DNA of 64,000 nt from Eisenbergiella tayi (lineage in GTDB: Bacteria > Bacillota > Clostridia > Lachnospirales > Lachnospiraceae), in NCBI RefSeq assembly GCF_001881565.1, contig NZ_MPDJ01000001.1:1379234-1443233 (forward strand). The letters run 5' to 3'. The stretch's first letter is position 1. The number at the start of each line of letters is the position of its first letter. The notes beneath the pieces are model-generated. The model saw only the letters and a program-made list of their open reading frames with translations. It did no database searches and was not told the DNA's origin. The translations under genes were made by a program, and so were the position numbers. This document shows, in pieces, positions 8,895-17,790 of the stretch.

Positions 8895-10298
8895 ATGCAA
8901 ACAAAAAACAACTACAGACCTGTCGTTCATTTTACCCCTCCGGCAAACTGGATGAATGATCCTAACGGCATGGTATATGCAAACGGCCGATACCATCTGT
9001 TTTACCAGTATTATCCGGCGGCCCCCTACTGGGGGCCGATGCATTGGGGCCACGCCGTTACCCGGGATTTGCTCCATTGGGAGCATCTTCCCACCGCTTT
9101 GTATCCCGATGAACTGGGGTGTATCTTTTCGGGCTCCTGCGTACTGGACAGAGAAAACCTGTCCGGCTTCGGAAGCCTTGAAAATCCCCCGATGATAGCC
9201 GTTTATACCAGCCATAATACAACGACCCATCTGGAACAGCAAAGCATTGCATACAGTCTGGACTATGAACATTTTGAAAAGTATTACGGGAATCCAATCA
9301 TAGCAAACGAAGGCCAGCCTGACTTCCGCGACCCCAAGGTCTTCTGGAACCCCATAAAGCAATGCTACAGCCTGGTGCTCGCGGCAGGAAAAAATGTGGA
9401 ATTTTACAGCTCCCGAAATCTGAAGGACTGGGAAAAGACGGGCGAATTCCAGGCCGGAATCCATGGCCTGGGGGGAATCTGCGAATGCCCTGACTGCTTT
9501 CCCCTGCAGACGGAGGATGGGGAAAAATGGGTCCTTATTATCAGCATGATACTGCCTCCCGAAGAAACAGGGAAGGAAAATAACGCCTTTAACCGAATGT
9601 CACATATCACGCAGTACTATGTAGGAGCCTTCGACGGAAACACCTTTATTGATACCGAAAAATCGGATATTCCTCTCCTGCCCGATTTCGGAACCGACAA
9701 TTACGCAGCGGTGACCTTCCAGAACCTGGACGAAAAAGTCATGATCGGCTGGGCGGATAACTGGGATTATGCCGCGCAGGCCCCTACCGCCGAATCAGGC
9801 TTCCGGGGCAAAATGACTCTTGCAAGAGAAATGAAGCTTGTTAAGACTGAACAGGGATACCGTCTTTCCTTTTCCTTTAAAGGAACGGAGGCCCTGGAGG
9901 CCGTATCGTTCCCTCTGGCACAGGGTGATAACCGGCTGCACTCGGATTCCTTCGGGCTGAAAGCAGCCGTGAACGGCACCGGAAAAATTGTATTCCGGAA
10001 CAGTTCAGGTGAATTTGTGGAAATCACAGTCACAGAAGAAGAAATAACCGTCGACCGGAGGCATGCCGGGCAGTCCTCATTCCAGCAGGATTACGAAAAA
10101 GAATCCTACGGCCTGAACCGTGCCCCGAGACAGCTCCGTGATTCTTCCGAAATAGAAATCATATTTGATAAATGTATTCTGGAGGTTCTCGCAGACAACG
10201 GTCTGACTCCATTTACAGTCAGTGTTTTCCCGCTGCAGCCCTACGAAAAAATAGGTGTGACGGGGGACATTCAGGCAAAACTGTTTTACTTATGCTAA
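8895..10298 (+). CDS. Glycoside hydrolase family 32 (beta-fructosidase / sucrose-6-phosphate hydrolase type)
   Basis: A 467-residue cytoplasmic enzyme without a signal peptide. The three GH32 landmarks are present: the nucleophile motif WMNDPNG (Asp22), the FRDPKVF motif (about 145) and the acid/base ECPDCF motif (about 197). A C-terminal beta-sandwich domain follows. GH32 enzymes release fructose from sucrose, inulin- or levan-type oligosaccharides. Its place as last gene of an ABC-transporter operon, with no phosphotransferase genes, suggests hydrolysis of unphosphorylated fructo-oligosaccharides after import rather than sucrose-6-phosphate. That substrate choice is inference. Confidence 0.92.
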   Translation: MQTKNNYRPVVHFTPPANWMNDPNGMVYANGRYHLFYQYYPAAPYWGPMHWGHAVTRDLLHWEHLPTALYPDELGCIFSGSCVLDRENLSGFGSLENPPMIAVYTSHNTTTHLEQQSIAYSLDYEHFEKYYGNPIIANEGQPDFRDPKVFWNPIKQCYSLVLAAGKNVEFYSSRNLKDWEKTGEFQAGIHGLGGICECPDCFPLQTEDGEKWVLIISMILPPEETGKENNAFNRMSHITQYYVGAFDGNTFIDTEKSDIPLLPDFGTDNYAAVTFQNLDEKVMIGWADNWDYAAQAPTAESGFRGKMTLAREMKLVKTEQGYRLSFSFKGTEALEAVSFPLAQGDNRLHSDSFGLKAAVNGTGKIVFRNSSGEFVEITVTEEEITVDRRHAGQSSFQQDYEKESYGLNRAPRQLRDSSEIEIIFDKCILEVLADNGLTPFTVSVFPLQPYEKIGVTGDIQAKLFYLC

Positions 10299-10326
10299 TT
10301 CCAATTATTTGTATCGCTTATCCGGG

Positions 10327-10386
10327 AGCCCTGGCTGTGTAATTTCAAGCCAGGGCTTCCAATCGTATCTGAAAAGATACCATTTT
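10327..10386 (+). terminator. Two tandem hairpins ending the fructoside operon
   Basis: The first stem pairs AGCCCTGGCT (10327-10336) with 10348-10357. A second, GTATCT-GAAA-AGATAC (10365-10380, GNRA-like loop), is followed by CATTTTTATA and is the more terminator-like of the two. Confidence 0.6.
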
Positions 10387-10423
10387 TATACAGACAGAAG
10401 TTCTATAGATTTCCGAATGAGTA

Positions 10424-10432
10424 TGGTATAAT
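10424..10432 (+). promoter_or_regulatory. Extended -10 promoter of the signalling cluster
   Basis: TGGTATAAT (TG-n-TATAAT) at 10424-10432 with no good -35 element. It lies about 100 bp before the first kinase gene. Confidence 0.45.
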
Positions 10433-10530
10433 AAGTTTCACTCCGAAACTCATATCTTCAGCATGCCGGAGAGCTTTGACAGTTCTGACACCCTGATTTA
10501 CATACCTGTCCTCATGGAGAACTCAGACGT

Positions 10531-12351
10531 ATGAAGAAAATACAAGTAAACTTATCTTTGAAACAGCGCCTTCTGCTTCTGCTCATCCTTGCTGCCGTCA
10601 TTCTGTCAGGCATTATCATCGTGCGGCTGATCCCATACGGCAGTCAGTGCAAGACCGAAATTGCTCCCCTCGGTTTTGTGGGGACATACCATACCGATGG
10701 GTCAGAAACATCTCATCCCGCAGATAACAAGCTTGTCAGCGCCTTTCAGAGTAAAGGCATAGTCATGCAGGGATATTTTAACCGCCCGCTGTTAAAAGGG
10801 GAACATCTCTTTTTTCTTATGGAATACATGGAAGTGCATATTTCACTGAACGGCACACCTCTCTTTTCTTTCGGAACAGAAGAATCCCGTTCTCCTCTCG
10901 TCCGTTCCTCCGGAATGTCATGGGGCAGTCTGGTCATTCCCGAAGATGTTTCCTCAGCCGACGAATGGACGATTGAGCTCTCCAGCAAATATCAGAACAA
11001 TTATTACAGTGCTTACCGGGATTTCATGGACAGCCTGCAAACCGGGGACAGCGGAGCCCTGGCACGGTCCATCATGCAGAAATACTGGTTTTATATCATA
11101 GGCGGACTTGTATTTTTCTTTTTAAGCATACTGCTTTTCCTGTTCGCGCTTGCGCTGTCGGTACAGGGGATAGCCATTCACCCATCCGTTTACCTTTTCT
11201 CCAGCTTTGCCATGACCAGCTGCTTTTGGATCCTGCTGAGTCCGGAGTACAGCACCCTGCTATTCGAAAACACAGCGCTTATCATGCAGCTTGAACCTTT
11301 GTGTATTCTCTCGTCCGGAGTGTTTCTGGCAGCTTATCTGGGCTCCTTTATGCAGACAAAAGCGAAACGCATCAACAATATAACTACTGCTTTTCTTTTA
11401 CTGTTTATCGTTGGATTTCTGATATTGCAGCTTATGGGATTTACAGACGGCTATGAGGTACGCACCGCCATGGTCATCGTGCTTGGGCTGGCGGCTCTGG
11501 CCGAAACAGGGGAAATTTTATATGAGGAATTTCTGTGCAGGAAACATGATTTCCGTTTTTTAATGGTGCCGGGCCTGCTGTTTCTGTTCACCGCCCTTTG
11601 GGAATTTCTCAACTATGCTTTTGAATGGTTTCCGCCCGGCAGGCTGCTGTTCCCCGGATTTATCCTCCTTATGGCCGCGCAGCTCATCCATGCTATCCGC
11701 TATATCCGTTCCGCTATTCTCATGGGGCTGAAAACCCAGAAATTAGAAAATGAACTTACACAGAACCGCATATCCATCATGCTCAGCCAGATACAGCCCC
11801 ATTTTTTATATAATTCTCTGCTGAGCATTAAGCAGCTCTGTGATACTCAGCCCCGGAAAGCCTCCGTTGCCCTGGAACATTTTTCTTACTTTTTAAGAGG
11901 CAGCCTGAACTCACTGTCGGACACCCGGCTCATTCCCTTTGAAAAAGAATTGAGCCATGTCAGGGATTATCTTTATTTGGAAAAAATGAGATTCGAGGAA
12001 CGGCTGAATATCGAATGGGACATCACCTTCTCTGATTTTCTGCTGCCTCCTCTCACGCTCCAGCCTATTGTAGAAAATGCCATACGTTATGGCATCACCG
12101 AGCGCGAGGATGGCGGTACGCTGAGAATTCACAGCAGCAGAACATTGGAATGGGTGCGTATCACCGTAACGGATGACGGCGTGGGTTTCTCAGAAAACGA
12201 GTCCGGAACGGACGGACGCATCCACATCGGTCTGAATAATGTACGCTGGCGGCTGGAAAATCAGTGCGGCGGCACGCTTCAGCTGGAAAGCCGGCCGGAA
12301 ACCGGTACAAAAGTAAGTATCATACTGCCGGTAAAGGAGGTTCCCGAATGA
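10531..12351 (+). CDS. LytS/YesM-like sensor histidine kinase with extracytoplasmic beta-sandwich-like sensor
   Basis: A 606-residue membrane kinase. Transmembrane helix 1 is at about 12-33. An extracytoplasmic domain of about 150 residues comes next (35-185), then a block of about seven transmembrane helices (190-400), reminiscent of 7TMR-DISM receptors. The cytoplasmic part is a His_kinase/HATPase_c pair: phospho-acceptor His424 in QIQPHFLYNSLLS, an N-box in PIVENAIRYGI and a G-box in DDGVGFSEN. It overlaps the response regulator gene by 4 bp (ATGA), so the two should be partners. Its sensor domain resembles that of the diguanylate cyclase at 16043. The ligand is unknown. Confidence 0.85.
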   Translation: MKKIQVNLSLKQRLLLLLILAAVILSGIIIVRLIPYGSQCKTEIAPLGFVGTYHTDGSETSHPADNKLVSAFQSKGIVMQGYFNRPLLKGEHLFFLMEYMEVHISLNGTPLFSFGTEESRSPLVRSSGMSWGSLVIPEDVSSADEWTIELSSKYQNNYYSAYRDFMDSLQTGDSGALARSIMQKYWFYIIGGLVFFFLSILLFLFALALSVQGIAIHPSVYLFSSFAMTSCFWILLSPEYSTLLFENTALIMQLEPLCILSSGVFLAAYLGSFMQTKAKRINNITTAFLLLFIVGFLILQLMGFTDGYEVRTAMVIVLGLAALAETGEILYEEFLCRKHDFRFLMVPGLLFLFTALWEFLNYAFEWFPPGRLLFPGFILLMAAQLIHAIRYIRSAILMGLKTQKLENELTQNRISIMLSQIQPHFLYNSLLSIKQLCDTQPRKASVALEHFSYFLRGSLNSLSDTRLIPFEKELSHVRDYLYLEKMRFEERLNIEWDITFSDFLLPPLTLQPIVENAIRYGITEREDGGTLRIHSSRTLEWVRITVTDDGVGFSENESGTDGRIHIGLNNVRWRLENQCGGTLQLESRPETGTKVSIILPVKEVPE

Positions 12352-13151
12352 ATATTATCGCAGTCGATGACGAACGTCTTGCGTTGGACAATGCAGTGGC
12401 ACTTCTAAAAAAAGCAGCGCCTGACGCGGAAGTTAATGGATTCCTGAAATCCGCGGCAGCTTTTGCCTATCTTTCAGAGCATCATGTTGATATCGCCGTA
12501 TTGGATATTAAAATGGCGGGGCTGAATGGGATTGCCCTCGCCAGGAAATGCAAGGATCTCTGCCCTGCACTCAATATTATTTTTGCCACCGGCTATTCCG
12601 AATATGCCATGGATGCTCTGAAGCTCCACGCCAGCGGCTATATCATGAAACCGATTCGTATGGAAGATTTACGGTATGAATTAGATAATTTGAGAAATCC
12701 ACCCTGTCATCCATCCGGAGAATCCCGTGTCCGGGTACAGACCTTTGGAAATTTTGAATTCTTTGTGGATGGGCAGCCGGTAAAATGGCCCCGTACAAAG
12801 AGTAAGGAGTGCCTTGCCTACCTTATTGACAGGAAAGGGGCTACCGCCACTATCGCTGAAATATCTGCTGTTTTATGGGAGGACAGGCCCTATGACCGGG
12901 CTCTGCAGAACAACACACAGAAGGTGCTCTCTGATATGATGAAGGTTCTCAAGGATGCGGGTGTGCAGGATATTGTAATCAAAAGCCGCAACCGAATAGC
13001 GATTGATACGGCCAAAGTGGACTGTGATTATTACCGTTTTCTGGAAATGGATATGATGGCTGTCAATTCCTACTGCGGACAGTACATGGCGAATTACAGC
13101 TGGGCGGAACTCACCCTGGGAGAACTGGAACGGAAAACAATTTATGAATAA
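12348..13151 (+). CDS. Response regulator with receiver and SARP/OmpR-type winged-helix output
   Basis: A 267-residue regulator. The receiver (1-118) keeps the acidic pair (AVDDE), phospho-acceptor Asp53 in VLDIKM, the switch Thr/Ser position (FATGYSEYAM) and Lys in MKPI. After a short linker, residues 128-225 form a winged-helix DNA-binding domain (RVRVQTFGNFEFFVDGQ, then WPRTKSKECLAYLIDRKG), like the N-terminal part of SARP/BTAD regulators. The remaining tail of about 40 residues is much shorter than a full BTAD. The start chosen is the ATG overlapping the kinase stop codon, behind AAAGGAGG. It is likely phosphorylated by the preceding kinase. Confidence 0.85.
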   Translation: MNIIAVDDERLALDNAVALLKKAAPDAEVNGFLKSAAAFAYLSEHHVDIAVLDIKMAGLNGIALARKCKDLCPALNIIFATGYSEYAMDALKLHASGYIMKPIRMEDLRYELDNLRNPPCHPSGESRVRVQTFGNFEFFVDGQPVKWPRTKSKECLAYLIDRKGATATIAEISAVLWEDRPYDRALQNNTQKVLSDMMKVLKDAGVQDIVIKSRNRIAIDTAKVDCDYYRFLEMDMMAVNSYCGQYMANYSWAELTLGELERKTIYE

Positions 13152-13174
13152 ATAACGGAAAGGGAAGCGCGATT

Positions 13175-13208
13175 CCGGCAGCATTTTCATGCTGCCGGTA
13201 TTTTTTTG
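13175..13208 (+). terminator. Intrinsic terminator after the kinase/regulator pair
   Basis: CCGGCAGCA (13175-13183) pairs with TGCTGCCGG (13190-13198) across a 6-nt loop, followed by TATTTTTTT. Confidence 0.9.
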
Positions 13209-13231
13209 CTTTTGCCGATAAAATCAGGAAT

Positions 13232-13261
13232 TTGTCAGTGTATTGTCATGCTTTGTATTCT
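13232..13261 (+). promoter_or_regulatory. Candidate promoter of the second kinase transcript
   Basis: TTGTCA (13232-13237), 18 bp, TATTCT (13256-13261), about 85 bp upstream of the second kinase gene and just after the preceding terminator. Confidence 0.35.
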
Positions 13262-13344
13262 ATTATTACAAGCAGGCAGGCGGCAGCTAATCAGGGCCCC
13301 CGCCTCCAACCAGAAATGTTGTACGGATGAAAAAGGAGAATCTC

Positions 13345-14637
13345 ATGAGTACCATACGCTGCATCAATATATCGCTGGAGCTGTTCGGTGTTTTTCTGTC
13401 TCTCATACTCATTCTTTCCCTGCTGCTTTACCGCATAGAAAAGGATGCTCTCAACAGCTGTTTTCTGAAGGTTTTAATCCTGAACACTCTCCTTCTGGGC
13501 AGCGATGCAGCAGCGTGGGGGCTTAGGGGCAGACCCGGAACCGCCGCCTGGTATGGCGTACATACTGCTAATTTCCTGGTCTATGTATTAGGATATTTTC
13601 TATTGGCCGCGTTTACCGATTATCTGATGAATTACATTGCTGCCAAAGGGCCTGTTTCAAGAAAACCGGTTATCCTTATGCGGGGACTGGCCCTTACCGC
13701 CGTCCTGCTGGTGATTATATCCCAGTTCAATCATATGTACTACCTGATTGATGAAAATAATGTTTATCACAGGCAGGGACTTTTCTGGCTGTCTCAGATG
13801 TGGGGGATTTTCTGCATTGTCCTTAATGCGGGACTCTTATTCCACCACCGGAAAAAGCTTTCCGATAAGGATATTCTTGTTTTTACAGTCTATATTGCAC
13901 TGCCGCTTCTGGCAATGCTGATCCAGATCTTCGTCTATGGCATTGCATTGCTGTACCTTTCCACTACCATAACCATACTGTGTATCTATTTAGGAATCCA
14001 GGAGGAGGAAGCCAACAAGCGCCGGGAAAAAGAACGGGAACTGACACAGGGGCGTATCGCCGTCATGCTCAGTCAAATTCAACCGCATTTTTTATATAAT
14101 TCACTGCTGGGAATCAAACAGCTCTGCGATACGGAGCCCCGGAAAGCGTCCGATGCTTTAGTCCATTTTTCCTATTTTCTAAGAGGAAACCTGGATTCTC
14201 TTACCGATATCAGGCTGATTCCCTTCAGCAAAGAAATAAACCATGTGCAAGACTATCTCTACCTGGAAAAAATGAGGTTTGAAGAGCGTTTGAATATTGA
14301 ATGGGACATTACATTTGATGATTTCTTCCTTCCGCCGCTCACACTCCAGCCCCTGGTGGAAAATGCGGTTCGTTACGGCATCACCGAACAGGAAGAGGGA
14401 GGCACCATATGGATTCAGAGCAAGCTGACATCGGATGCCGTAATCATTACCATAATCGATGACGGATGCGGGTTTGATACGGCGGAAACCAAAGCGGACG
14501 GACACACCCACATTGGTATCACAAATGTAAGGCAGAGGCTGGAAAGCCAATGCCATGCGTCACTCGCCATTATAAGTATACCGGGCGTGGGGACGAAGGC
14601 AGAAATAACCATACCATTGAAGGAGGGAATCCTGTGA
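13345..14637 (+). CDS. LytS-like sensor histidine kinase with multi-helix membrane sensor
   Basis: About 430 residues starting at ATG 13345 behind AAAAGGAG. Residues 1-220 contain about seven hydrophobic helices and no large extracytoplasmic domain. The cytoplasmic kinase core has His248 in QIQPHFLYNSLLG, LVENAVRYGI as N-box and DDGCGFD as G-box. From that histidine to the C-terminus it is nearly the same protein as the kinase at 10531; long stretches such as DYLYLEKMRFEERLNIEWDI are identical. This points to tandem duplication with a different sensor attached. No complete response regulator follows; the nearest receiver downstream has Glu instead of Asp. It may cross-talk with the regulator at 12348. 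Confidence 0.85.
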   Translation: MSTIRCINISLELFGVFLSLILILSLLLYRIEKDALNSCFLKVLILNTLLLGSDAAAWGLRGRPGTAAWYGVHTANFLVYVLGYFLLAAFTDYLMNYIAAKGPVSRKPVILMRGLALTAVLLVIISQFNHMYYLIDENNVYHRQGLFWLSQMWGIFCIVLNAGLLFHHRKKLSDKDILVFTVYIALPLLAMLIQIFVYGIALLYLSTTITILCIYLGIQEEEANKRREKERELTQGRIAVMLSQIQPHFLYNSLLGIKQLCDTEPRKASDALVHFSYFLRGNLDSLTDIRLIPFSKEINHVQDYLYLEKMRFEERLNIEWDITFDDFFLPPLTLQPLVENAVRYGITEQEEGGTIWIQSKLTSDAVIITIIDDGCGFDTAETKADGHTHIGITNVRQRLESQCHASLAIISIPGVGTKAEITIPLKEGIL

Positions 14638-16046
14638 AATCTATAAAAACAAAGGTAATGACACTGGTGCTTCTGTGTCTGCTGCTTTCGTCGGCTGCAA
14701 TCGGAGGTACCGGAATTATCAAAACATATCATGTAGTGACGGCAGATGCCGCTCAGGCCATGAATCTGCTCTGCACAGTAAGGGCCGAGAAATTAAACCG
14801 GATATTGTCCGAAATTATGCTGTCCACAGAATCGCTGAAAAATTATGCCCTCGCTGAGTTTGAGGGTGTGGAAAAACTACAGGAAGATGCGTCCTATGCA
14901 AAAGCATTCAGTGATAAGCTGGTAGGCCCTGCCGTCAGTACCGCAGAAAATACGCAGGGTGCTGTCGCCGTGTATCTTCGGTTCAGTCCGGAGCTTACGG
15001 ATTCCCAGTCCGGTTTTTTTTACAGCCGGGAACGAGGCGGCAGCGATTTTGAAAAACAGATACCTACCGATCTGTCTGTTTATGACAAAACCGATACGGA
15101 GCATGTAGGATGGTTTTATCACGCAAAGGAGAACGGAAAAGGCATTTGGATGGATCCTTATTTTAATAAAAATATCGGGGTGCAAATGATATCTTATGTG
15201 ATTCCCATCTATAAGGATGGTTATTTTTTAGGTGTGGTAGGACTGGATATAAATTTTGAATATCTGCAGGAGATTGTCAGTGAAACCACCGTATACCGGA
15301 CCGGGTATGCTTTTTTGACCAGCGATACCGCAAAGGTGGTATACCACAAAGACATTTCAAACGGAACCGATTTGGAAACCTACAACAATGGTGAATTTCA
15401 GGATTTTGCAGGATTGCTGAAGCAGGAACAGGAGAGCAGCGGTGACACTCTGTATTCTTATATATATAACGGAGTACCTAAAAATGCATCTTTTCTAAGT
15501 CTTGTAAACGGAATGAAATTCGTACTCACCGCCCCTGTATCAGAAATTGAAGAAAACCTAAATCAGCTCATTAAACAAGTCATTATCCAAATGCTGTTCA
15601 TCCTGGCTGTAGCCGTCTGCATCAGCATTTGTGTAACACGAAAGCTGGTGAAACCGCTTATAGAATTGAATACCGCCGCACAGAAAATCGCAAATGGAGA
15701 TTTGGACGTGCTGCTGACCTGCCACTCTCATGACGAAATTGGTACTCTGTCTGAAAGCTTCCGCCAGACTGTAGCTCATCTGAAACATTATATTGATTAT
15801 ATCAACAATCTGGCCTATCGGGATTTACTGACCGGGGTTAAAAACCGCACCGCTTATCTGGAAGCCGGAACAAAAATGGATGAAATGATCCGATTGAAAA
15901 AACCCGAATTTGCACTGGCGGTTTTTGATGTGAACAATCTGAAGGCAGTCAATGATGCTCTGGGACATGAATTTGGGGATGTATTTAAACGTGCTGACAG
16001 TATCATGTATGAAAACAAAACGGAAAAGAAAAAGGCGAAATCATGA
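14634..16046 (+). CDS. Cache-HAMP sensor protein with internally deleted GGDEF domain
   Basis: 470 residues from GTG 14634 (AAGGAGG site; 4-bp overlap with the kinase). There is a transmembrane helix at about 10-32, a double-Cache-like extracytoplasmic domain (about 35-300) with WFYHAKENGKGIWMDPYF, a second membrane helix (about 308-330), a HAMP domain (about 333-385), then the start of a GGDEF domain: RDLLTGVKNRTAYLE and FDVNNLKAVNDALGHEFGD. Right after Asp449 the sequence jumps to VFKRADSIMYENK, which is normally the last helix of a GGDEF domain. The segment in between, including the GGDEF signature, is missing without a frameshift. It cannot be an active cyclase. It may be a receptor-only partner for the next gene. 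Confidence 0.85.
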   Translation: MKSIKTKVMTLVLLCLLLSSAAIGGTGIIKTYHVVTADAAQAMNLLCTVRAEKLNRILSEIMLSTESLKNYALAEFEGVEKLQEDASYAKAFSDKLVGPAVSTAENTQGAVAVYLRFSPELTDSQSGFFYSRERGGSDFEKQIPTDLSVYDKTDTEHVGWFYHAKENGKGIWMDPYFNKNIGVQMISYVIPIYKDGYFLGVVGLDINFEYLQEIVSETTVYRTGYAFLTSDTAKVVYHKDISNGTDLETYNNGEFQDFAGLLKQEQESSGDTLYSYIYNGVPKNASFLSLVNGMKFVLTAPVSEIEENLNQLIKQVIIQMLFILAVAVCISICVTRKLVKPLIELNTAAQKIANGDLDVLLTCHSHDEIGTLSESFRQTVAHLKHYIDYINNLAYRDLLTGVKNRTAYLEAGTKMDEMIRLKKPEFALAVFDVNNLKAVNDALGHEFGDVFKRADSIMYENKTEKKKAKS

Positions 16047-17749
16047 GCGGGAAACTAATAAAATGTCTTGCTTCTTCAGCACTGCTGATTACTTTACTGT
16101 GCATTGGCGCGCTTGTTTATATACGGACAGATGAAAGCCGTTTCCATAGCGAGACGGAGCTGCAGCAAATCAACTTCCTGGGAACCTATGAGGTGGATAA
16201 CAATGGAAAGCTGCTCCCTTTTAACGGTTCGATTGACGGGCTGAGCCATGACCGGCATCATGTAACGGTAACAGGAACCTTCAGCGAAGACATCCCTGCC
16301 GGCCGGCAGCTCATGCTTCGCATTGATAATCTAAAGGTAACTATTTATGCAGCAGATAAAAAGATATATTCCTTTGGGGAAAAGGGCACCTTCCCTCACT
16401 ACGCCAGATCTGCCGGGAATGGATGGGACAGCCTGATCTCTCCCGGCATATCATCTGACGATTATGTCCGCATTGAGCTTGAGAATCTCTATACAAACCA
16501 TTCGGATACCGCTTTTTCGGTATTCTTTCAATTCATGTACTATGGTTATGAGGGCGAACTCATCACCTCCCTTATCCGGTCAAAAGCAATGGAGCTTCTG
16601 CTGGCTGTCTTTATTTTCTGTCTGGGAATCATTGCAATTGTTTATTGTATACTTCTTTATCCGCTGAAAAAAGTGGTCCGGCAGACTTTTTGCTTTGCCG
16701 GGCTGTCCCTGTCTGCCGGGCTTTGGTTTTTTATTGATTTTAATGTGCAATGTTACCTGATTCCCCTTCCGGTATTCAATAACAGCCTGGATATTGTCTG
16801 TATGATTATAACCAGCGTATTCCTTGTGTCCTATTTTATACTCCTGCTGCACACACGCTGGAAAATCCTCCTTGCCGCAGAAGCGGCGCTGGAATTTATT
16901 CTGCTGCCGGCTGCAACCGCTGCGCAGCTGATGGGTATTTATGATTATTATGATTTTTTAAACGTTATAATCGTTTTTACCATACTGGAAGGAATATCCA
17001 TACCAGCTATGATACTTTATGAAAACATACGGTTTTCCGACAAAATAAACCATTCCCTCATTGATTCACTCGCTCTCGTGGCTGGGATGTTTTTACAGAT
17101 TTTCGGAGAACACAGGGAAAACAAGACTTCCCTGTTCTGGTTCAAGCTCGGTTTTTTTATTTTTCTAATTCTGCAGTTCTGGCATATGGCAAAATCGGTC
17201 AAAGGGATTATTGCCGACAGTACGAAAGCCGCTCTGCTGGAAGAACAGAAGCAGGAGCTAATAGAAAAGGTACAGAAAGACCCCCTTACCGGACTTTACA
17301 ATAAATCCGCCACCCAAAAACAGGTTGCCGGCGCTCTTCGCACAGGAAATCCTGACAGCCTTGCCGCATTTCTCATGATTGATATCGATTACTTCAAAAA
17401 AATCAATGATACCCTGGGACATGCCGCAGGAGATTCTGTCATTCTGATATTTGCAGGAAACCTAAGGAAACAATTCCGCGATGGGGACATCGTCGGGCGT
17501 ATAGGGGGCGATGAATTTGCAGTATTTATATGGGTTCCGGACGAAGTATGGATCTGTGAAAAGGCAAGAAAAATAAACGCTGCCCTTGCGGAGAACATCA
17601 CATTAGAATCGGGGGCCTGCAGCATTACGGCAAGCATCGGCATCGCATTGGCTAAATGTGAGGATGCTGAATTTGAAAGCCTGTACCATCAGGCCGACGA
17701 GGCTCTCTACCGTGCCAAAGCTGCCGGAAGAAACCAATACAGTTTATAG
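16043..17749 (+). CDS. Membrane diguanylate cyclase (7TM-type sensor plus GGDEF)
   Basis: 568 residues, overlapping the previous gene by 4 bp. It has an N-terminal membrane helix (about 7-30), an extracytoplasmic beta-rich domain (about 35-180), about seven transmembrane helices (185-390), a short coiled linker and a complete GGDEF domain (about 410-568). The catalytic motif GGDEF is at 488-492 and an inhibitory-site RDGD lies five residues before it, so product-inhibited c-di-GMP synthesis from two GTP is predicted. The sensor region has the same order of blocks as the kinase at 10531 (FLGTYE..., IYSFGEKGTFPHYARSAGNGWDSL compared with LFSFGTEESRSPLVRSSGMSWGSL). No EAL or HD-GYP gene is nearby. 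Confidence 0.9.
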   Translation: MSGKLIKCLASSALLITLLCIGALVYIRTDESRFHSETELQQINFLGTYEVDNNGKLLPFNGSIDGLSHDRHHVTVTGTFSEDIPAGRQLMLRIDNLKVTIYAADKKIYSFGEKGTFPHYARSAGNGWDSLISPGISSDDYVRIELENLYTNHSDTAFSVFFQFMYYGYEGELITSLIRSKAMELLLAVFIFCLGIIAIVYCILLYPLKKVVRQTFCFAGLSLSAGLWFFIDFNVQCYLIPLPVFNNSLDIVCMIITSVFLVSYFILLLHTRWKILLAAEAALEFILLPAATAAQLMGIYDYYDFLNVIIVFTILEGISIPAMILYENIRFSDKINHSLIDSLALVAGMFLQIFGEHRENKTSLFWFKLGFFIFLILQFWHMAKSVKGIIADSTKAALLEEQKQELIEKVQKDPLTGLYNKSATQKQVAGALRTGNPDSLAAFLMIDIDYFKKINDTLGHAAGDSVILIFAGNLRKQFRDGDIVGRIGGDEFAVFIWVPDEVWICEKARKINAALAENITLESGACSITASIGIALAKCEDAEFESLYHQADEALYRAKAAGRNQYSL

Positions 17750-17790
17750 AGAACTTAACCCCTGTTTATTGTACGGAAAGGAGAAACTAC

